Origin: Chryseobacterium sp. R2A-55 | GTDB lineage: Bacteria > Bacteroidota > Bacteroidia > Flavobacteriales > Weeksellaceae | DNA: 64,000 nucleotides | Assembly: GCF_021401085.1 (NCBI RefSeq) | Contig: NZ_JACBFP010000008.1 | Span: forward strand, 62,001-126,000 | Reading direction: 5' to 3' | Shown: positions 25,071-32,676 of the stretch, piece after piece | How positions within the stretch are numbered: position 1 is the stretch's first letter | Layout of the letters: each line of letters opens with the position of its first letter | Made by a program: the position numbers and the translations under genes | Notes under the pieces: generated by a model | The model's input: the letters and a program-made list of their open reading frames with translations, nothing else | What the model was told of the DNA's origin: nothing | The model's database searches: none

Positions 25071-26060
25071 AAAACCTGTTGTGCATTTAGGAATTAAGAA
25101 AGAAAAAAGATTGTCCATTTGATTAAAAAATCGTATATTTAATTGATTACCAAGTCATTAAATACATGAACAATCTCATTCAAAACTACAAAATTATTTT
25201 AAAAGAATTGACAAAAACCTGTAAACATATTAGTACAAATAAACAAATCAGGCGTCCGAAAATGTCCGGCTTGTAACTTGTGGCACTCAATATTACAGCA
25301 GAATACATGTTGATTAATTCTGAACTTCAGCTATTTAGGTGCATTTCAGGAACTGATTTGGACGGAGAAATTGAAAGAAGTGTCTACAACAAAAGAAGGA
25401 GGAAACTTTTTCCGTACATTGAAAAAATCAGTGAAACTTTGAGCGGCAAGTTTTCGGATTTCACCGATGTCTTCATTGTGGATTCCACGCCTATTGAAAT
25501 CTGTAAAATGAGTCGGGCAAATCGTTCCGCAATCTGTTCGACAGATGAAATAAAACCTGCGTTTGGATATTGCGTGGCACAGAAGGCACGGTATTTCGGC
25601 TTCAAGCTTCACGCCGTTTGTGACAAAAATGGAATCTTTCACTCCTTTGATTTTTCGCCCGCAAATGTTCACGATGTGAACTACCTTCACGACATAAAAG
25701 AAAATTTTCAAAACTGTTTGCTAATCGGAGACAGAGGATATATTAGCAAAGAGCTCCAAGTGGATTTATTCAACTATTCCAAGATTAATCTATCAGTCCC
25801 GATGCGTAAAAATCAGCATAACTTTGTCGGGTTTTCAAGAACGAAATCAAAAATCAGAAAGAGGATTGAAACGAATATCTCGCAACTATGCGGACAGTTC
25901 ACAATAAACATCAACTTTGCAAAGACCTTTCAGGGTTTGGCGACAAGAATAGTATCGAAAATAACTTCCTTTACGATGATTCAATATTTGAATTTTTTCG
26001 TATTCAAGAGAAGTTTGAACAAGTTAAAAGTTAATTTGTGCTAAATGCACAACAGGTTTT
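25071..26060 (+). mobile_element. IS982-family insertion sequence
   Basis: 990 bp bounded by perfect 20-bp terminal inverted repeats: AAAACCTGTTGTGCATTTAG at 25071-25090 and its complement at 26041-26060. No convincing target duplication is visible. The left flank is the end of the lipoprotein gene and the right flank is a toxin fragment known in longer form at 31.2 kb, so an adjacent deletion probably followed insertion. Confidence 0.85.
25166..26044 (+). pseudogene. IS982 transposase gene with an in-frame stop
   Basis: The frame starts MNNLIQNYKIILKEL at 25166 and meets TAA at 25274-25276 (codon 37), then continues in the same frame for 255 codons (LVALNITAEYMLINSE and onwards). A single change such as GAA to TAA would explain it. 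The catalytic triad is kept: Asp in FIVDSTPIE (25481-25483), Asp in LIGDRGYIS (25730-25732), Glu in KRIETNISQL (25868-25870). Restart at the GTG at 25280 would lose the N-terminal region, so the element is probably inactive by itself. Confidence 0.8.
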
Positions 26061-26275
26061 ATGTAAAATCCATCAATCTTGTATAGAACACCATTTTTGG
26101 GAGAGTATAGTTTTTTATATTTAATCGCGTTTTCTGGAATTAATCTAATACTATTTAATTCTTCTTCAGATAATCCAGTAAATATAACTTCATCCCGCCG
26201 CGGAAAGTCTCCTGACTTTGAGCCCTCAATAAAATAATGTTTTTCACAATCTCGAGAAGCCGGCGTTTTCCAATA
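26058..26275 (-). pseudogene. Toxin-tip fragment cut by the IS982 element
   Basis: Reads SRDCEKHYFIEGSKSGDF, then RRDEVIFTGLSEEELNSI, and ends KNGVLYKIDGFYIK exactly at the IS end. The longer copy at 30983-31429 continues NFNDGQYWFKIG. No start codon or RHS part is attached. It is a remnant of the C-terminus of a polymorphic protein. Confidence 0.7.
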
Positions 26276-26358
26276 CTAGAAAATCTCATTTGTACTGTTG
26301 ATAAAAAAAATGAGGTTTAAAGTTTATTTGTTGGATCGCGCAAAGTCTCCTGACTTTG
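26204..26358. repeat. Repeat R1, copy 1, flanked by REP-like palindromes
   Basis: About 155 bp with the palindrome AAAGTCTCCTGACTTT at 26204-26219 and again at 26342-26357. The segment between is nearly identical to 31358-31512 and 59991-60146. Confidence 0.7.
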
Positions 26359-26368
26359 CAGCAGGAGT

Positions 26369-27040
26369 TCATTCCGAAAGGATAGAATTCGTTTTCCATT
26401 CTTCACCATAATTTACATCTTCATTGTACGTAATATCATTACTCAATAAATTACCTTCAAATAATTTATAATTTGACAATCTCTTTAGTTGCCTCTTAGT
26501 AAGTTCTCTATATAGAAGTTTATTAATACAGATTTGCACTTTTAAATTATATTCAACTTGCTTCATTGTTTCAAAATACCAATAAGAAATGCCATTTGGA
26601 CTATCATAAAACTCATGAGGATTGAAATATACTTGAAAAGTATATTTTTCATAAGGTTTTAGAAAAATAAGATGTGAATAGAAACTCCTTTTTTTAGATT
26701 TTTCATAATTGACATTATTTCCAATATGATGAAACCAGCTTTCAACTTCTAAAGATTTTCCTTCTTTTGCGAGAACAATCATTGGTAATGCACTATATAA
26801 ACTTAATTCGTTTACCATTTTATCAGTACAGGATTCATTTTCAAGAAATGGTGTTATTCCTCCATTATTTAAAGGAAAAGCAATATTACTATTGCTGAAA
26901 TTTGTGATGGATATGGTTAGAGTATTTTTTTTTGAGATTTCTTTTGTAACTTCTATGTTTTTATTCAACTCAATCTCCAATTTTAATTGTGCCTGTATTA
27001 TTGTACAAAATAGAAATGATAATAAAAATAAAATTCTCAT
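26369..27040 (-). CDS. Hypothetical secreted protein
   Basis: 223 residues with a clean signal peptide (MRILFLLSFLFCTIIQAQ, cleavage near 18). The mature part begins with a beta-sandwich-like stretch (EIELNKNIEVTKEISKKNT and LTISITNFSNSNIAF) and ends in a charged region. No family was recognised. It lies downstream of broken RHS toxin pieces on the same strand, so it could be a leftover periplasmic immunity protein, but nothing beyond position supports this. Confidence 0.6.
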   Translation of the reverse strand: MRILFLLSFLFCTIIQAQLKLEIELNKNIEVTKEISKKNTLTISITNFSNSNIAFPLNNGGITPFLENESCTDKMVNELSLYSALPMIVLAKEGKSLEVESWFHHIGNNVNYEKSKKRSFYSHLIFLKPYEKYTFQVYFNPHEFYDSPNGISYWYFETMKQVEYNLKVQICINKLLYRELTKRQLKRLSNYKLFEGNLLSNDITYNEDVNYGEEWKTNSILSE

Positions 27041-27135
27041 TTTTAAGGTTTTATATTGTTAAATCTTGAATTAAGCATATTTAATTTTGAAATAGGTAAA
27101 TTAAGTGCTTGGGTACCAGAAATAGACGTTGTTGC

Positions 27136-27413
27136 TTAATCAAAAGTTCTTGCATAAATGTCCATTCCATGTTCATACATCCACTTATATGCCCGATACT
27201 CGCCAAAAAAAACGTCTTGCTTCAAGCCCTAAGGGACCTCGACCTAATACATCTAGCATTGAAGATGCATTAAATATAGTATCAAAATGGTGCATTCCCT
27301 GGTGTCCCAAATTAAATGCGTAATTCAGTAAGCTTGTTAATTGTTTTGAATCTACAGTTATTTGTTTAGTAATAATATCAAACTGGCTCAGGTTTCTTCC
27401 TGTCAGCTGGGTT
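27136..27413 (-). pseudogene. Frameshifted polymorphic-toxin C-terminal fragment
   Basis: One frame reads TGSKTQLTGRNLSQFDIITK, then TVDSKQLTSLLNYAFNLG, MHHFDTIFNASSMLDVLGRG and GLEAR. A run of eight T at about 27207 then shifts the frame. The neighbouring frame continues GEYRAYKWMYEHGMDIYART to a stop at 27136. No upstream start is present. The sense and continuity of both halves argue for one former gene of unknown family. Confidence 0.6.
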
Positions 27414-27472
27414 TTGGAACCCGTCTACATATTATGCTAGGTAGAATTGACCACTAAAGCATCTGTTTAAAT

Positions 27473-27799
27473 TTAAAACCCAACTGGTAATAATATCCGG
27501 TACAATTCATAATTTTTGTGTCTTTTTCTATATAGAAAAATGGTGTCCGAATTTGCTTTTTTTAATATCCTATCATTTTTCCTTATATCTAGTGATTTAT
27601 ATACATTATAATTCCATAATTCCAACCTAATATTATTTTTATCATAAAAAATATAGTTATTAGTGGGGGTTAATTCAATTCGATTGATAGTAAAATCAAT
27701 ACCTTTTCTCCTCTCCCGTATTTTATTGAAAAGAGTATTGATTAGAATTATACTCCCTAAAATGAAGATTAAAAGAATAAATAAATATGACTTTTTCAT
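27473..27799 (-). CDS. Candidate membrane immunity protein for RHS tip 1
   Basis: 108 residues with one N-terminal membrane helix (about 4-24) and an outside domain with IDFTINRIELTPTNNYIFY and ELWNYNVYKSLDIRKNDRIL. The start codon overlaps the RHS stop by one base (TAATG), the tight spacing typical of toxin-immunity pairs. It is homologous to the orphan in cassette 3 (16301-16645). Confidence 0.65.
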   Translation of the reverse strand: MKKSYLFILLIFILGSIILINTLFNKIRERRKGIDFTINRIELTPTNNYIFYDKNNIRLELWNYNVYKSLDIRKNDRILKKANSDTIFLYRKRHKNYELYRILLPVGF

Positions 27800-28914
27800 T
27801 ATTTAAATTGAGATTTAATTACAGGATATGAATAACTAATTCCCCCAGTGATTCCACCTCCAATTGATGCTCCACCACCAATGGCTCCTGAAACCCATGT
27901 GGGTTTACTAATAAGAGGACTACCGCTAAATCCTACCGAACCAGTAATACTTCCACCTGCAACAAATCCCACAGAAGCAGTCCCGTAGGCACTCCATCCC
28001 AATAAGGCATCTCTAGCTTGACCTTTTGGAAGGTTGCGCATGTCCGATATTAAATATGTGCCTGCACCGATATTAACTAGTGCATCTGCGGACGCTCTAC
28101 CACCCCCATGTCCACCAGCCGTAAAAATAGCATAAGGAATGATTTGTGAATCATTACCTCTAGTAATCCAATTCAATGATATGTCGGTCGTTTCTCCAAT
28201 ATACACGGTAAGTGATTGTGAATGTGATAAGGTAATTTTATCTGGCACAATTCCCCTAGCAAAATTACTATTCCAGAGATTTGATATAGAATTTCCAATA
28301 TTACTAAAAGAAAAATTTGTCCCACTATTGGATGATGCTGCTGCTCCTTCATTCTTCTTTCCAGTAACCACCACTTCATCAATATCAATAGGTTTTCCCT
28401 TGTTGATAAACTCGGGGCAGTTTGGCGGACATCCCCTCCCATTTGCAGGTCCCTCAAATCCGCCAAATCCTCCTGCGTCCTCTTGGCCGCCACTCCCTGT
28501 CTCCACAGAATCATTATTCGCCGCCTCACCCTCCATCCCCGTCGGGTCTGCAAACTTCATGGGGTTGTTGTAGGCATATGCATACGGCTGCATGGTCTTT
28601 TCGCTCATCGGGTCGTGTGTTCCAAATATCGCAATATCGCTTATATAAAACCTCGCTCCAAAATCATAGAACCCCGTCTCCTGCAACTCTTTACCGCCGA
28701 ACTTGTAGTTCTTATAAGAACTTGCCCCAAAAAACGATTCCTGGTCGGGGTTCAGGTGGTTCATCCCAAACGGATAATAATCGTTAGTATCAAGAACATC
28801 TGTGCCGCCGCTTTGGTTTTTGGTAAAGCTAACTCTTACATTTCCCAGGTGGTCTTTATATTGGTAAATATATCTATTTTCTGTGAAACTGTAAAATCCC
28901 TCCGCAGTGGGCAC
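27799..28914 (-). CDS. RHS repeat-associated core tip 1 with variable C-terminus (5'-truncated)
   Basis: 371 residues from a GTG. The frame opens only two codons further, after a TAG, so the large RHS barrel is absent. The RHS core is clear: YIYQYKDHLGNVRVSF, TNDYYPFGMNHL, NYKFGGKELQETGFYDFGAR and YAYAYNNPMKFADPTGM at about residue 125. After it comes a Gly-rich linker with CPPNCPEF and IDIDEVVVTGKK, then a C-terminal domain ending in a Gly-rich hydrophobic stretch (GFVAGGSITGSVGFSG, GGGASIGGGITGG). That tail could insert in membranes, an inference from composition. Confidence 0.75.
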   Translation of the reverse strand: MPTAEGFYSFTENRYIYQYKDHLGNVRVSFTKNQSGGTDVLDTNDYYPFGMNHLNPDQESFFGASSYKNYKFGGKELQETGFYDFGARFYISDIAIFGTHDPMSEKTMQPYAYAYNNPMKFADPTGMEGEAANNDSVETGSGGQEDAGGFGGFEGPANGRGCPPNCPEFINKGKPIDIDEVVVTGKKNEGAAASSNSGTNFSFSNIGNSISNLWNSNFARGIVPDKITLSHSQSLTVYIGETTDISLNWITRGNDSQIIPYAIFTAGGHGGGRASADALVNIGAGTYLISDMRNLPKGQARDALLGWSAYGTASVGFVAGGSITGSVGFSGSPLISKPTWVSGAIGGGASIGGGITGGISYSYPVIKSQFK

Positions 28915-28985
28915 GAACTGAATTGCAGACCGCTAATACTTCTGGAACATTACCAAAATTCTTAATAGATCGGTCTGAAAAAAAA

Positions 28986-29438
28986 TTATTTTGTATTGAT
29001 AACTATTTTTTTTCCAACTTTTTTGTATTCCCAAAATGTATCAAATACGATTTTCGTATTGTGAAACTCACTTTTTTTAATTAAATCAATATTTATAAGA
29101 TTATTTATAACCATATAATTATTGGCTTTTTTTGAAATTTGAATAAGGAAAGGAACAGAGTTGATTCTAATAAATTCTTTTTTTCCTCCCTCTGACAATC
29201 CTATTGACTTTAGACTACGATTAATTATTAGTATATTCTTGGACTCAATATTATTAAAAATTAATATTAGTTCTTCACAATTTTCTTTTTTTCTAATATA
29301 AATACTTGCATCCACATTTTCACCCGTTTCGTTTGTGACAGAGTAACGGTGTGTCATAGGCAATATTCGACAAAACATAATAGAGTAGATTAATATTAAA
29401 ATGAAAAGTGTGATCAAGATAAAAAATGCTTTTTTCAT
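28986..29438 (-). CDS. Candidate periplasmic immunity protein for the amidase-like RHS tip
   Basis: 150 residues with one N-terminal membrane helix (about 4-23) and a roughly 125-residue outer domain rich in beta pattern (ASIYIRKKENCEELILIF, KIVFDTFWEYKKVGKKIVI). It begins 11 bases after the RHS tip 2 stop. A periplasm-facing inhibitor would fit a toxin that attacks peptidoglycan. No known immunity family was recognised. Confidence 0.6.
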   Translation of the reverse strand: MKKAFFILITLFILILIYSIMFCRILPMTHRYSVTNETGENVDASIYIRKKENCEELILIFNNIESKNILIINRSLKSIGLSEGGKKEFIRINSVPFLIQISKKANNYMVINNLINIDLIKKSEFHNTKIVFDTFWEYKKVGKKIVINTK

Positions 29439-29449
29439 ATCATAATATT

Positions 29450-30547
29450 TTAAGGGTATTGCTTATAGACATGATTTTGATTGGTATTGATATTAGAAGC
29501 ATTTCCAACATATGTTCTATATACATATTGTGATCCAACATGTAAGTGACTTGGATTCGAACCAAAATCTGTTTCACGTACAATGGTGGCATTAGCTCCA
29601 ACAGAATGAGTACTTGAAATCATTATTGCAACATGTCCTGTCGCTCCATTAGAATAATTATGAGCTGCTGCCACTACATCTCCAGCTTTGGGCGATGTAG
29701 TAATTTCCCAACCAGGAATGTGATAATTAGGATCAGCCCATTGACCAGCGGTTGGTGGAGACCCCCTTCCAATCATTCTATTAATGATATTACCATTAGG
29801 AGTTCCTGGGTCAGCTCCAGATTTTTTTAAAATATCGTAGACAAATTTGTTACATTTATCCGAAGTATCATCAAAATTATCTTTTCTCTTATTATATGCA
29901 TAACTAGTATCTTTTTTATCTGCGTGTGACTTAGCATTTTTTGCAATTTTGTGCTTTGTTTTTTCAGGATCGCCGGTTTCACTTGTAGCTCCACCATCTC
30001 CAAAATGACTCACATTAATCGCTGCAGTTCCAGCAGAAATTGGAATATTTCCGATAATTCTCACGACCTCATTTCCTCCTGCGTCCCTGTCGATGCCATC
30101 TCCTGTCCCGGTCTCCGTCCCATTGTTTGAAGTGGATGCTGCCTGTTCCTCCATACCATCGGGGTCTATAAAACGCAGTGGGTTGTTGTAGGCATATCTG
30201 TATGGCGACCATCTTCGGGACTTTTTGGACAAGGGGTCTATCGTGCCGAACCTACCCAGATCCGGCATATAGAAGCGTGCGTCAAAGTCGTAGAACCCGG
30301 TCTCCTGCAGCTCCTTAGCCCCGAACTTGTAGTTCTTGTAGGAGCTTGTTCCAAAAAACGACTCCCCGTCGTTTTTCAGGTGGTTCATCCCGAAGGGGTA
30401 GTAGTCGTTGGTGTCCACCGACTTTGCCACTCCACCCTCCGCCGCAAAGCTCACCCGCACATTTCCTAAATGGTCTTTGTATTGGTAAATATACCTATTT
30501 TCCGTGAAACTGTTAAATCCCTCTGCCGTAGGAACGAACTGCAGCAC
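29450..30547 (-). CDS. RHS tip 2 with a CHAP/NlpC-like amidase toxin domain (5'-truncated)
   Basis: 365 residues from a GTG, open up to a TGA at 30590, so only the RHS core end is present: YIYQYKDHLGNVRVSF, YYPFGMNHL, GRFGTIDPLSKKSRRWSPYR, YAYNNPLRFIDPDGM (to about 132). The C-terminal domain has a Cys-His pair in the order of papain-like peptidoglycan amidases: C232 in SDKCNKFVYDIL and H305 in GATGHVAIMI, with SPKAGDVVAAAHNY between. Its predicted action is cleavage of peptide cross-links in the periplasm of a rival cell. The candidate immunity gene follows directly. Confidence 0.75.
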   Translation of the reverse strand: MLQFVPTAEGFNSFTENRYIYQYKDHLGNVRVSFAAEGGVAKSVDTNDYYPFGMNHLKNDGESFFGTSSYKNYKFGAKELQETGFYDFDARFYMPDLGRFGTIDPLSKKSRRWSPYRYAYNNPLRFIDPDGMEEQAASTSNNGTETGTGDGIDRDAGGNEVVRIIGNIPISAGTAAINVSHFGDGGATSETGDPEKTKHKIAKNAKSHADKKDTSYAYNKRKDNFDDTSDKCNKFVYDILKKSGADPGTPNGNIINRMIGRGSPPTAGQWADPNYHIPGWEITTSPKAGDVVAAAHNYSNGATGHVAIMISSTHSVGANATIVRETDFGSNPSHLHVGSQYVYRTYVGNASNINTNQNHVYKQYP

Positions 30548-30702
30548 GGCGTTCTCGGTATTTCCGCCGGCGGGCGGAGTCGATGCCAGTCACTCCTCAC
30601 CTACCTCATTCCTATAAAGAGATACAGAAGTCTGAATTAAACACTCTAAGATGTTCATTTCCAAAGATGATACATTAAAACAGATCACTTTTAAGATTGA
30701 AG

Positions 30703-30981
30703 CTAATATTCTTTCCAGCGACTATACAATAAACTATCATTTTTCTTATAAAAAAATTTATATTCATTATGTGGAAAAACCGAGTTATATGTATCGATTA
30801 TTTCGAGACTATTAGTGTCAATTCTATCTGGTCTGCCCCATCTTTTTCTATTCTCAATTAAGGGCATTCCTATGTCGCTATCATAAAACTTTTTATTTAG
30901 AAAAGAACAATATACTATCCCGGACGTAAAAGAAATCGGACATAGTACAATTACAATTAATATTAAATAGTTTTTTTTCAT
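30703..30981 (-). CDS. Small membrane or exported protein, candidate immunity remnant
   Basis: 92 residues from the ATG of MKKNYLILIVIVLC; the longer frame begins in another gene's sequence. It has one N-terminal hydrophobic segment (5-22) and a short outside part with RWGRPDRIDTNSLEI. It starts just after the stop of the toxin-tip fragment at 30983 and so has the position of an immunity gene for that toxin. The C-terminus is WKEY. Confidence 0.55.
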   Translation of the reverse strand: MKKNYLILIVIVLCPISFTSGIVYCSFLNKKFYDSDIGMPLIENRKRWGRPDRIDTNSLEIIDTYNSVFPHNEYKFFYKKNDSLLYSRWKEY

Positions 30982-30982
30982 G

Positions 30983-31429
30983 TTATTTCTTAAAATTATT
31001 TTGATCAAACGGATTCCCAAATGGCGCTTTCGGGTTTGGACGATACCAATGATCATCTGTTTTGGTTTTGGGTTGATACCCCAATTTGCTAACAAATCCT
31101 GTTAATCCTATTATTTCATTTTTATAACTAACATAACCTTTATAGTAGTCCGTTACAGTAACACTTCTTCCATTTCCAATTTTAAACCAATATTGACCAT
31201 CATTAAAATTTTTTATGTAAAATCCATCAATCTTGTATAGAACACCATTTTTGGGAGAGTATAGTTTTTTATATTTAATCGCGTTTTCTGGAATTAATCT
31301 AATACTATTTAATTCTTCTTCAGATAATCCAGTAAATATAACTTCATCCCGCTGCGGAAAGTCTCCTAACTTTGAGCCCGCAATAAAATAATGTTTTTCA
31401 CAATCTCGAGAAGCCGCTGTTTTCCAAAA
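30983..31429 (-). pseudogene. Orphan toxin C-terminal fragment (longer copy)
   Basis: Open from a TAG at 31430 without a start codon. Reads TAASRDCEKHYFIAGSKLGD, then RDEVIFTGLSEEELNSIRLI, SPKNGVLYKIDGFYIKNFND, QYWFKIGNGRSVTVTDYYKG, and ends PFGNPFDQNNFKK. The second half (YKIDGFYIKNFNDGQYWFKI) looks like a small beta domain. The N-terminal RHS or carrier part is missing. It is the intact-length relative of the fragment beside IS982 at 26.1 kb. Confidence 0.65.
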
Positions 31430-31512
31430 CTAGAAAATCTCATTTGTACTGTTGATAAAAAAAATGAGGTTTAAAGTTTATTTTTTGGATCGGGCAAAGT
31501 CAGGAGAATTTG
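31358..31512. repeat. Repeat R1, copy 2
   Basis: Palindrome AAAGTCTCCTAACTTT at 31358-31373 and CAAAGTCAGGAGAATTTG at 31495-31512. The interior matches copies 1 and 3. A further half-palindrome (AAAAGTCAGGAGAATG) occurs at 31610-31625. Confidence 0.65.
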
Positions 31513-31832
31513 CCAGCAGTGATGTTGCGATCGTTTTTCCTAATCCCTGATGACGTATCCGGCTTATCTGGTTGTGTTTTATCAAAGTTAATCATTTTTT
31601 AGAAGGCACAAAAGTCAGGAGAATGCGCAGCGGGGATTTTGACCGGGAATACAGCCCCAACTTCGTTATAAATATCACATTTTTAATGCCCTGCTGCTAA
31701 TAATCATTCAAAAACAGCGCAATAATATTAGCGAATTCACAACGACATCCGGGCAATCTCGAAGCAGGCCGACTCCTCATCCTCCAAACCCGGAAAACCA
31801 ATAGCAGAGCACATTGAAGGAAATTTTTTGTT
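31513..31832. other. Gene-free stretch between the RHS remnants and the palindromic promoter
   Basis: No gene supported on either strand. It contains one more REP-like half site near 31610 and otherwise nothing recognised. Confidence 0.5.
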
Positions 31833-31876
31833 GTCACGATTCATGAATTGTGACGTCACGATTCATGAATCGTGAC
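31833..31876. promoter_or_regulatory. Two abutting 22-bp palindromes, probable operator
   Basis: Unit 1 (31833-31854) and unit 2 (31855-31876) each have the half site GTCACGATTCA followed by its complement. Unit 2 is perfect, and unit 1 has one mismatch (TTGTGAC for TCGTGAC). They touch without spacer and end 9 bases before the -33 element of a promoter. Confidence 0.75.
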
Positions 31877-31885
31877 AGCTAATTC

Positions 31886-31917
31886 TTGCATGAGTGTCCC
31901 CCGTCACTTTACTTTTG
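31886..31917 (+). promoter_or_regulatory. Flavobacterial promoter downstream of the palindromes
   Basis: TTG (31886-31888), 21-base spacer, TACTTTTG (31910-31917). It points to the small genes at 31968 and 32282. Confidence 0.65.
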
Positions 31918-31967
31918 TTTTCAAATCCTGTCCGGCCGGAATGACCAACCCTCTTCAACCTGAGATC

Positions 31968-32099
31968 ATGAAAAAACCAAACGGGAATCCTTTGAAGACA
32001 TTGCACTCGGGGGCATTTCCCTCCCCGTTTGCAGGGCGCAGAAAAACCACCTCCACTTCCGGTGGAAGACGGGAATCGCAGCATGAAGACGATTGCTAA
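31968..32099 (+). CDS. Possible 43-residue peptide gene
   Basis: ATG 51 bases after the -7 box. The peptide begins MKKPNGNPLKTLHSG, has an Arg/Ser/Thr-rich middle (GRRKTTSTSGGRRES) and ends QHEDDC with a single terminal Cys. No family recognised. Support comes only from the promoter, spacing and lack of other genes. An in-frame ATG nine codons upstream is also possible. Confidence 0.35.
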   Translation: MKKPNGNPLKTLHSGAFPSPFAGRRKTTSTSGGRRESQHEDDC

Positions 32100-32281
32100 C
32101 TGTAAAAAAAAAATTGAATTTGTACAACTTCATCTGGGAATGTACATTCCATGCAGGTTATCAGTGAAAAAGCTGATCCAACTTTAATCCATCAGGAACA
32201 GATTAAAGTTTCTGTCCAACAAAAACGCTTGTTGGAATACCCATACCTAACTCATTAAAGTTTTTACGGTAATCTTTTTTG

Positions 32282-32623
32282 ATGAATAAAAAGACCAGGA
32301 TTATGAAAATCAAATCTTTTTTTAGCGGAGCTGTTTTCGCGGCTCTAGGTTTATTCGCCGCCGCGGCGACCACTTCATTTGCCTCCAGGGAAAAGGGGGA
32401 AATGACTGACACTACTTATTTCTATGTATCTTCGGATAGAGATGAGGGCGCATTTAAAGACGTTTCGCATTGGAATGTAACCAACAGCAATGGAAGTTGC
32501 GGGTCATTAGTCCCCAACAGGCCCTGCAGCGTCAGTGTGCCTGCAGGAAGCACTTTGAACACCGTGCTCAATGAGATGAGCAATGAAGAAATCCTTGCGA
32601 TTTCCAGTGGTTATAAAAATTAA
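32282..32623 (+). CDS. Small exported protein, DUF6520-like
   Basis: 113 residues. A basic start is followed by a signal peptide (KIKSFFSGAVFAALGLFAAA, cleavage near TTSFA). The mature part is about 75 residues with two Cys (NGSCGSL and NRPCSVS) that may form a disulfide. The layout recalls DUF6520, short exported proteins of Bacteroidota with two Cys near the C-terminus, but this is tentative. The Met of MKIKSF (32303) is an alternative start. A strong terminator follows, and it converges on the susD gene. Confidence 0.6.
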   Translation: MNKKTRIMKIKSFFSGAVFAALGLFAAAATTSFASREKGEMTDTTYFYVSSDRDEGAFKDVSHWNVTNSNGSCGSLVPNRPCSVSVPAGSTLNTVLNEMSNEEILAISSGYKN

Positions 32624-32645
32624 CCCTCCGGTTTCAATTGTAAAA

Positions 32646-32670
32646 GGGGGTGGGCAGAGAGCCCACCCCC
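32646..32670. terminator. Strong bidirectional hairpin terminator
   Basis: GGGGGTGGGC (646-655), AGAGA loop, GCCCACCCCC (661-670), a perfect 10-bp stem with GATTTTT on the right and TTTTA on the other strand. It serves the convergent genes ending at 32623 and 32677. Confidence 0.85.
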
Positions 32671-32676
32671 GATTTT

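Noticed and set aside
31863..32084. 73-codon minus-strand frame over the palindromic promoter
   Set aside because: Covers the operator and promoter on the opposite strand; no codon or domain support.
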